Source: Rhodospirillaceae bacterium
GTDB taxonomy: Bacteria; Pseudomonadota; Alphaproteobacteria; UBA828
Assembly (NCBI GenBank): GCA_002728135.1
Contig: PBVE01000023.1
Location: forward strand, 124,001 to 188,000
DNA length: 64,000 nt
Direction: 5' to 3'
The notes beneath the pieces were generated by a model. That model had not been told where the DNA came from, did no database searches, and saw only the letters and a program-made list of their open reading frames with translations. Positions 58,689 to 64,000 of this stretch are shown here, one piece after another; within the stretch, counting starts at the first letter, position 1, and the number at the start of each line of letters is the position of its first letter. The translations under genes and the position numbers were made by a program.

Positions 58689-59566
58689 ATAAGGAAATTA
58701 ACAATTTTATCCAAGTTAAAGCTCCAGCAAAAGTAAATTTATATCTTCATGTCACAGGTCTTAGGGATAACGGATTTCATGAGTTAGATAGCTTGGTTGT
58801 ATTTGCTGAGTCCCATGACCTTATTACCTTTAGGCCAGGTTCTGGAATCACTTTTTCCTTATCTGGACCAATGTCTCATATTCTAAAAAAAACTAATAAT
58901 GACAATATTGTTCTAAAAGCTGCAAGGGCCTTAGCGAAGAGGGTGGGGACTGACAGAGTAAGGGGTGTAGAAATACAATTAGAAAAATTTTTGCCTGTAG
59001 CAGCCGGAATAGGTGGTGGCTCAGCTGACGCAGCAGCTACCTTAAAGGGACTCTCAAAATTTTGGGAGGTTGATATAGATAAGCAAGAAATTATGGAAAT
59101 AGCTCGCTCTCTTGGTGCAGATGTTCCGGTTTGCTTTGAGGGACGTAGCGCGTTTTTCTCAGGTATCGGAGAAAATATAACCCCAATTTCTAATTTCCCT
59201 GAACTATCAATATTGCTTGTTAATCCTGGTGTCGAAATACTAACATCTAGAATTTTTAACGAGAGAAAAGGCCCATATAATGAAATGGAAAGACTTAAGA
59301 AAATTCCTAAAGAAAAGAAAAATTTCTTTTTAGAGATTAAGAAAAGGAGAAATGACCTTGAGCCCGTTGCTTGTTCAATAGCTCCGATCATTAAACAGGT
59401 TTTAGAGAGTATTTCATCCAATTTTGGCTGTAGGATTGCTAGAATGTCTGGAAGTGGATCTACTTGTTTTGGTTTGTTTGATGATATAACCTATGCAAGG
59501 AAAGCAGCTTTAGAGGTTAAGCACGCAAACCCAGATTGGTGGGTTGTAGCTGGAAAGACGAGGTAA
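58685..59566 (+). CDS. ispE: 4-diphosphocytidyl-2-C-methyl-D-erythritol kinase
   Basis: Fourth step of the non-mevalonate isoprenoid pathway. GHMP kinase motifs: N-terminal VKAPAKVNLYLHVTGLRDNGFHELDS in part, the ATP loop PVAAGIGGGSADAAATL, GADVPVCFEGRSAFFSGIGE and the C-terminal RMSGSGSTCFGLF. Length 293 is usual. The start overlaps the TPR gene stop by four bases (ATGA). Confidence 0.95.
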   Translation: MNKEINNFIQVKAPAKVNLYLHVTGLRDNGFHELDSLVVFAESHDLITFRPGSGITFSLSGPMSHILKKTNNDNIVLKAARALAKRVGTDRVRGVEIQLEKFLPVAAGIGGGSADAAATLKGLSKFWEVDIDKQEIMEIARSLGADVPVCFEGRSAFFSGIGENITPISNFPELSILLVNPGVEILTSRIFNERKGPYNEMERLKKIPKEKKNFFLEIKKRRNDLEPVACSIAPIIKQVLESISSNFGCRIARMSGSGSTCFGLFDDITYARKAALEVKHANPDWWVVAGKTR

Positions 59567-59624
59567 TTATTTTTTGTTTTACTAGGATATTCTAATTCTG
59601 TGAAACTGGAATAATTTTATAAAG

Positions 59625-60926
59625 TCAGAGTGTCCACCTTCGATAAGACTCATCTAACCTTATATTTCTCCAAATACCTTTGATATCTGCAAGAAGGCCT
59701 CTTTTTTTGAGCAATCCTGCAATTGATTTCCCATTCATTTTCCGATATTCTGAGTGACCGACACAGCATAACACACAGTCAAATTTATCATCTTCATTAA
59801 TCTTATTATTTAGTTTTATCCCATACAGCTCCATTGCTTCTTCTTGTGAGGCATGTGGATCACTAACAGATACTGTGTGGCCAGATGATTCGAGATATTT
59901 AATAATATCTTCAACTTGTGAATTCCTAAGATCGGATACGTCCTCTTTAAATGTTAGGCCGAGTATAAGTATATTGGATTCAGGTTCTAATAAATGCAGT
60001 ATCTGGTCTGAAATATATTTTCCCATACCATCATTTATTTTTCTGCCTGTTAATAATACGCTTGGATCATACCCAAGCTCACGAGCTCTATAGGCAAGAT
60101 AATATGGATCTACTCCAATGCAGTGACCACCAACAAGACCTGGTTTAAATTTTAAAAAATTCCATTTCGTTTCAGCTGCCTCGAGTACTTCATAAACAGA
60201 AATTTCTAACTTTTGACATATTTGTGCAATTTCATTGATGAAAGCTATATTAATATCCCTTTGAGCATTCTCAATAACTTTGGCTGCTTCAGCAGTTCTA
60301 ATATTAGGGCTAACATGAATTTTACTTTTTGTGATTTGGCCATAAAGCTTAGAAAGGGTATTACATATTTCAGGAGTCTGAGCAGATACAATTTTTGTTA
60401 TTTTGTCGATGGTGTGTTCTTTATCGCCAGGATTAACCCTCTCAGGCGAATAACCTAGAAAAAAATCTACTCCTGCTTTTAAGCCGGATGTTTCCTGTAG
60501 AATTGGAGCACATATGTCTTCAGTAACTCCCGGCCAGACAGTGCTTTCGTAAACAATTATTGAGCCTTTTCTCATTTGCGTTCCAACAGTCTCACTTGCT
60601 GATCGAAGTGAGCTAAGGTCAGGTTTGTTATCTTTATCAACAGGTGTAGGAACTGCAATAATAAAGATTTTTGAAAGGCAAATATCATATGGCTTTGAGG
60701 TAAGTCGGAGCTCCATGTTAGTTATTTCGCTTGAGATAAATTCACCAGTACGATCAAAACCATTTGTAAGTTCTTTCACACGGTTTTCATCAGTATCTAG
60801 GCCAATTACCTTGTGAAATTTAGATAGTGCTATAGCCAGAGGTAAACCAACGTAGCCTAAACCGACTACAGCAACGTATGGTGTAAACGATCTGGAATCA
60901 TCTTTTTTTTGTGTCAAATTCTTCAT
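59625..60926 (-). CDS. Nucleotide-sugar 6-dehydrogenase (TviB/WbpA-like)
   Basis: Oxidises a UDP-sugar, probably UDP-GlcNAc or UDP-GalNAc, to its uronic acid for surface polysaccharide. NAD-binding VAVVGLGYVGLPLAIALSK, SPERVNPGDKEHTIDKI, ENAQRDINIAFINEIAQ, the catalytic Cys in GLVGGHCIGVDPYYL, and GLTFKEDVSDLRNSQ follow the UDP-GlcNAc-dehydrogenase branch rather than UDP-glucose dehydrogenase. Length 433. Divergent from the epimerase across about 285 AT-rich bases. Confidence 0.88.
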   Translation of the reverse strand: MKNLTQKKDDSRSFTPYVAVVGLGYVGLPLAIALSKFHKVIGLDTDENRVKELTNGFDRTGEFISSEITNMELRLTSKPYDICLSKIFIIAVPTPVDKDNKPDLSSLRSASETVGTQMRKGSIIVYESTVWPGVTEDICAPILQETSGLKAGVDFFLGYSPERVNPGDKEHTIDKITKIVSAQTPEICNTLSKLYGQITKSKIHVSPNIRTAEAAKVIENAQRDINIAFINEIAQICQKLEISVYEVLEAAETKWNFLKFKPGLVGGHCIGVDPYYLAYRARELGYDPSVLLTGRKINDGMGKYISDQILHLLEPESNILILGLTFKEDVSDLRNSQVEDIIKYLESSGHTVSVSDPHASQEEAMELYGIKLNNKINEDDKFDCVLCCVGHSEYRKMNGKSIAGLLKKRGLLADIKGIWRNIRLDESYRRWTL

Positions 60927-61211
60927 TCTAAATTTTATATTATATATTTATATATAAAGGATTAAAAATTTTTTGTTTGATTGATATATTATCAAATTAT
61001 TAGATTTACATCTATCTATTGGTTTTAAGTTAATCATATAGAATTTACCCTGATTTAATCGGCATATAAATATTGAGATGAAGATGAGATAGTTTTAAGA
61101 ATATTTTTAAATGTAGTATTATGATTTTGATATTTCTATGGCCAATAGAGAATTAGGAACTAGATGAATTAATCATCAATATGTCTTTAATCCAGATTTG
61201 TGGAAAAATTT
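60927..61211. other. AT-rich intergenic region between two nucleotide-sugar genes
   Basis: About 285 bases of very AT-rich DNA between divergent starts. I see no gene, RNA or clear hairpin; it should hold promoters for both genes. Confidence 0.5.
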
Positions 61212-62195
61212 ATGAGCGTTCTTGTCACAGGTGCGGCGGGTTTTATCGGATTTAATCTATCACTTAATTTGCTTAATAGAGGAATTGAAGTGATTGGTAT
61301 CGATAATTTAAATAGCTATTATGACATAAGTTTAAAGAATGCAAGGCTATCAATATTAAGAAAGAAAAATAATTTCGACTTTCATAAGTGTAATATTGCT
61401 GACCGTGATACTTTATTTGGTTTGTTTGGAGGGAACGATAACATAACTTGTTTAGTTCATTTAGCGGCTCAAGCTGGAGTTAGGTATTCACTAGTAAATC
61501 CTTATACATATGTAGAAACAAATGTAATGGGACAACTAACAATTTTAGAGCTTTGTAAAGATTTACCAAAATTACAGCACCTTGTTTATGCAAGCTCAAG
61601 TTCTGTATATGGAGGAAACGATAAACTACCTTTTTCTGAAGATGACAGGGTGGATAGGCCAGTTTCATTATATGCTGTAACAAAAAAAGCAGATGAATTA
61701 ATTGCTGAGGCTTATAGCCAGTTGTATGATTTAAAAATTACAGGTCTTAGATTTTTTACAGTTTATGGCCCATGGGATAGACCCGATATGAGTGCATATT
61801 TGTTCACAAAAGCAATTATAGAGGAAACTCCTATAAAGGTATTTAACGATGGTAAAATGAGTCGGGATTTTACATATGTAGATGATATAATTGATGGCGT
61901 TGTCAGAGTGATGGATATTTATAGCCCTAAAGAAAAACAAAATCCTGGACATAAATTATACAATATAGGTAATAACAAGCCCGAAAAATTATTGCGCTAT
62001 ATTCAAGTTCTTGAAGAAAGTATCGGTAAGCCTGCTATTCTCGAGTTTAGTCCTATGCAACCAGGGGATGTTTTAGAAACCTATGCAGATATTACGTCTA
62101 TTCAGAATGATTTTGATTTTTCACCAAGAACACCAATAGAAAAAGGTATTCCAAAGTTTGTAGATTGGTATAAAAATTTTTATCAAATCAAATAG
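61212..62195 (+). CDS. UDP-glucuronate 4-epimerase-like SDR epimerase
   Basis: Interconverts UDP-uronic acids by 4-epimerisation, making galacturonate-type sugars. NAD motif VLVTGAAGFIGFNL, NSYYDISLKNARL, HLAAQAGVRYS, the SSSSVYG serine with YAVTKKADE (YxxxK), LRFFTVYGPWDRPDM and RDFTYVDDIIDGVVRVMD are all typical of the CapI branch. The frame opens at GTG 61200; ATG 61212 begins the Rossmann strand directly and is preferred (327 residues). Likely works with the divergent dehydrogenase on a surface glycan, though exact substrates are inferred. Confidence 0.88.
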   Translation: MSVLVTGAAGFIGFNLSLNLLNRGIEVIGIDNLNSYYDISLKNARLSILRKKNNFDFHKCNIADRDTLFGLFGGNDNITCLVHLAAQAGVRYSLVNPYTYVETNVMGQLTILELCKDLPKLQHLVYASSSSVYGGNDKLPFSEDDRVDRPVSLYAVTKKADELIAEAYSQLYDLKITGLRFFTVYGPWDRPDMSAYLFTKAIIEETPIKVFNDGKMSRDFTYVDDIIDGVVRVMDIYSPKEKQNPGHKLYNIGNNKPEKLLRYIQVLEESIGKPAILEFSPMQPGDVLETYADITSIQNDFDFSPRTPIEKGIPKFVDWYKNFYQIK

Positions 62196-62210
62196 TTTAG
62201 AATATTAAAA

Positions 62211-62969
62211 TCATAAATTTTTACCAATGTAATACCATAAGATTCCTAGCCATTCATGGACATATGTTTTGAATGAATTCAAAGATTTACCGTTGGGTAG
62301 AAAGCTTAACAAACGAATATTAAAATCATTTGTAGGGTTAACAGGCGCAGGAATTATTTGGAAACCAACAGACTCAAACTCTAGAACAGATCTTTGCATA
62401 TGATAATCATTTGTAACTAAGACTATTTTAAAAATTTTCTCCTTTGATAAAATTTCCCAGGAAAACTTTGCATTTTCTTTTGTATTCATAGATTTTTCTT
62501 CAAGCCATTTAGCAAGGACATTAAATTCATTTTTAAGAGTATTGCTCATTGCTCTAGCTTCTGACGTGGAAGAAGCAGTTATTCCTCCTGTTAAAAGAAC
62601 GGGAAGGCCAGAATTTTTTTTGAGATATGCACCATAACGAACACGTTCTAATGCATTCCCGTCAATTGTATCTATTCCTAGGTATTCAGAAGCAGATTTT
62701 CTTAAACCCCCTCCAAGTACAACAATGGCCTCTGCACCATTTAAATTGGTTGGATTTTCAATGGCTGGATTAGCAATTAGTGGGATGCTTATTATTGTTG
62801 ATAAAAATGGTGTATTAACCAGGTAAATTGTAACAATACCAGTAATAAGAGCTATATTTGCGGTTTTCTTATATTTTTTACGTATGGTGTAAGCTAGAGC
62901 AAGTAAAATCAAAGAGCCACAAGGGGGCAACAGTAAGTCTTCTATAATAAGAGTTATTATTTCCTTCAT
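62211..62969 (-). CDS. YdcF/ElyC/SanA family membrane protein (DUF218)
   Basis: A 252-residue inner-membrane protein: two N-terminal helices (about residues 10-25 and 35-55) then a DUF218 domain with AEAIVVLGGGLRKSAS, VLLTGGITASSTSEARAM, STKENAKFS and VTNDYHMQRSVLEFE. The family includes ElyC, which influences envelope integrity and lipid carrier use; the molecular activity is not known. It converges on the epimerase gene with a 15-base gap. Confidence 0.87.
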   Translation of the reverse strand: MKEIITLIIEDLLLPPCGSLILLALAYTIRKKYKKTANIALITGIVTIYLVNTPFLSTIISIPLIANPAIENPTNLNGAEAIVVLGGGLRKSASEYLGIDTIDGNALERVRYGAYLKKNSGLPVLLTGGITASSTSEARAMSNTLKNEFNVLAKWLEEKSMNTKENAKFSWEILSKEKIFKIVLVTNDYHMQRSVLEFESVGFQIIPAPVNPTNDFNIRLLSFLPNGKSLNSFKTYVHEWLGILWYYIGKNL

Positions 62970-63194
62970 ATTATAGTAACTCTGAATATGAAATAAATTT
63001 CATAAAAATAATTGTTTTTTTGTTGTAATCTGTAATTTAATAGTTTTTCTGCATGATCTTTACTTAAACTTTTATATAAAGTGCATAAGTCTAAGTATAC
63101 TGAAAAAAATATATTTTTCACCAGATAAGGATTACTTCTGACTAGTTTTTTGTATACTAAGTCTAATAAAATGGACAAATATACTGTTAAGTTT

Positions 63195-63269
63195 TGGGGC
63201 GTAGCCAAGTGGTAAGGCAACGGGTTTTGATCCCGTCATTCGCAGGTTCGAATCCTGCCGCCCCAGCCA
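63195..63269 (+). tRNA. trnQ: tRNA-Gln (anticodon TTG)
   Basis: A complete cloverleaf. The acceptor stem TGGGGCG (63195-63201) pairs with CGCCCCA (63259-63265), the anticodon arm is ACGGG-TTTTGAT-CCCGT giving anticodon TTG, and the T arm carries GGTTCGAATCC. Discriminator G and an encoded CCA (63267-63269) follow. The terminal T-A pair next to the acceptor is usual for bacterial tRNA-Gln. Confidence 0.95.
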
Positions 63270-63635
63270 ATTTTTCATTTATCGCCATCCGATATAATCC
63301 AAAAAATGTTGATTTTATAAGGGTTTTGGGCTATAGTCAGTCCAGTTAAATCCGATACTCTATAAGAAGGATAGTGAGATAAGCTCTGTCTTATACCATT
63401 CCCTTGTTGCCAACAGCGGAACATACTTCTTCCCAATCAATAAAATAGCTATCAAAATATTCTATTGGGTGCTCACTGTATTTTTCAACCTCTTCTCTTG
63501 TTGGCTTTCTGCCGATTTTGCCAGCTATCTCTTTTACCTCTAGTTGCAATGTTTTTTTCGAGACTGCCCATTCATGCTGTTTGAGTAGATCGAACTATTT
63601 ATATCGCCTATATTCAAATTTATAAAATTAGGATT
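63270..63635. other. Gene-poor stretch between tRNA-Gln and the RND gene
   Basis: About 365 bases. It contains one truncated minus-strand frame (63391-63594, listed separately). No copy of the tRNA 3' end, no integrase and no insertion sequence are visible. Confidence 0.5.
63391..63594 (-). pseudogene. Truncated ORF resembling a homing-endonuclease-associated repeat
   Basis: A minus-strand frame of 67 codons ending at TAA (63391-63393). It begins directly after a stop (63595-63597) with no ATG in frame. The translation has LEVKEIAGKIGRKPTREEVE followed by a KYSEHPIEYFDSYFIDWEEV segment, close to the I-x-x-L-A-x-x-L-G-R-x-P-T-x-x-E ... F-x-x-W-x-x-A pattern of HNH/homing-endonuclease-associated repeats. 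It looks like the 3' end of a gene whose front has been lost. Family match is by eye only. Confidence 0.4.
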
Positions 63636-63998
63636 TTAATTTTTTTCGCGGATTAATATGGCTAACATCGGTGGTACAACCAATAAAGTTATAAAACTTG
63701 ATAAGGCTAATCCTCCAACTACAACTGATCCAAGCCCTCTATAGAGTTCTGATCCAGCTCCTGGGAAGATTACTAAAGGAAGCATCCCAAAAACAGATGT
63801 GAGTGTGGACATAAATATTGGACGTATTCTATTTCTTGTAGCCTCAACTATTGCTTCTTGTGGGGTCATATTTTCTTTACGGATATGTTGGAGTGATTGA
63901 TGTACTAATAAAATCGCATTATTAACTACTATGCCAATTAAAATTACAAAGCCAAGAAGAGTAAGCATGTCAAATGGTGTAATGATATAACCATTGAT
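63636..63998 (-). CDS. RND efflux transporter, C-terminal part
   Basis: The 3' end of a large inner-membrane pump gene; the start lies beyond the right edge. The visible 120 or so residues contain the last RND helices: NGYIITPFDMLTLLGFVILI in part, GIVVNNAILLVHQ, EATRNRIRPIFMSTLTSVFG, MLPLVIFPGAGSELYRGLG and the final FITLLVVPPMLAIL. This is the AcrB/MexB-type HAE1 signature. Substrate and partner adaptor are not visible. Confidence 0.88.
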   Translation of the reverse strand: MNGYIITPFDMLTLLGFVILIGIVVNNAILLVHQSLQHIRKENMTPQEAIVEATRNRIRPIFMSTLTSVFGMLPLVIFPGAGSELYRGLGSVVVGGLALSSFITLLVVPPMLAILIREKN

Positions 63999-64000
63999 AA

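Noticed and set aside
62966-63220. 84-codon minus-strand frame overlapping tRNA-Gln
   Set aside because: Its start lies inside the tRNA gene on the opposite strand and the sequence is AT-rich filler without coding character.

Overview
This is chromosomal DNA from an AT-rich alphaproteobacterium. The evidence is gene content and order: a CcrM-type GANTC methyltransferase, an F0 operon (atpI-B-E-F'-F) carrying b and b' subunits and no F1 genes, an aa3 oxidase cluster ctaC-ctaD-ctaB-coxF-ctaG-ctaE-SURF1, the trio thrC / M16 peptidase / GNAT, DUF721 next to mutY, and a MutL with its own endonuclease motif. A complete Kdo-lipid A gene cluster and biosynthetic genes for threonine, ubiquinone, glutathione and isoprenoids argue for a free-living, probably aquatic, cell rather than a reduced intracellular rickettsia. 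The order cannot be fixed from this window. Almost every gene is a recognisable housekeeping gene; no phage, transposon, CRISPR array or defence island is visible.

Layout. 1-10.3 kb: end of an M16 peptidase, pgi-mutL, rsmD, an rluB-like gene, a class I amidotransferase divergent from a marR regulator, tadA, purD, xseA and an M23 peptidase. 10.3-18.3 kb (minus strand): pmbA-cysQ-like-msbA-DUF374-waaA-lpxK-lpxL, which builds and flips Kdo-lipid A. 18.4-25.5 kb: ubiD, an uncharacterised gene, ubiA, rsmE, gshA, tldD. 25.9-32 kb: the cytochrome c oxidase cluster with its assembly factors. 32-38.2 kb: thrC, M16 peptidase, GNAT, yqgE, peroxiredoxin, rnhA, thrB. 38.3-41.1 kb: F0 ATP synthase. 41.1-50.3 kb: smc, dsbA-like, DUF721, mutY, ccrM, rnhB, a CPA2 antiporter. 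50.4-59.6 kb: a glycosyltransferase pair, moaB, slt, a family 4-like uracil-DNA glycosylase, ETF-QO, a TPR protein, ispE. 59.6-64 kb: two surface-sugar genes, a ydcF-like gene, tRNA-Gln, a broken small ORF and the end of an RND efflux pump.

The most striking point is in ctaE (cytochrome oxidase subunit III). The reading frame stops at an amber codon (30948-30950) exactly where the family has Trp, and the highly conserved last transmembrane helix follows intact in the same frame for 22 codons to a second TAG. TAG is an ordinary stop elsewhere in the window, so this is a fresh nonsense mutation, a sequence error, or amber read-through. Upstream of the same cluster lies a perfect match to the RegR/RegA-type redox regulator box as I remember it. 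Other points of interest are a run of TTAGTTA elements at the marR divergent promoter, a 38-codon coxF-like gene, an M23 peptidase with HLD in place of HLH, a uracil-DNA glycosylase that seems to lack iron-sulfur ligands, and a 5'-truncated ORF resembling homing-endonuclease-associated repeats next to tRNA-Gln.
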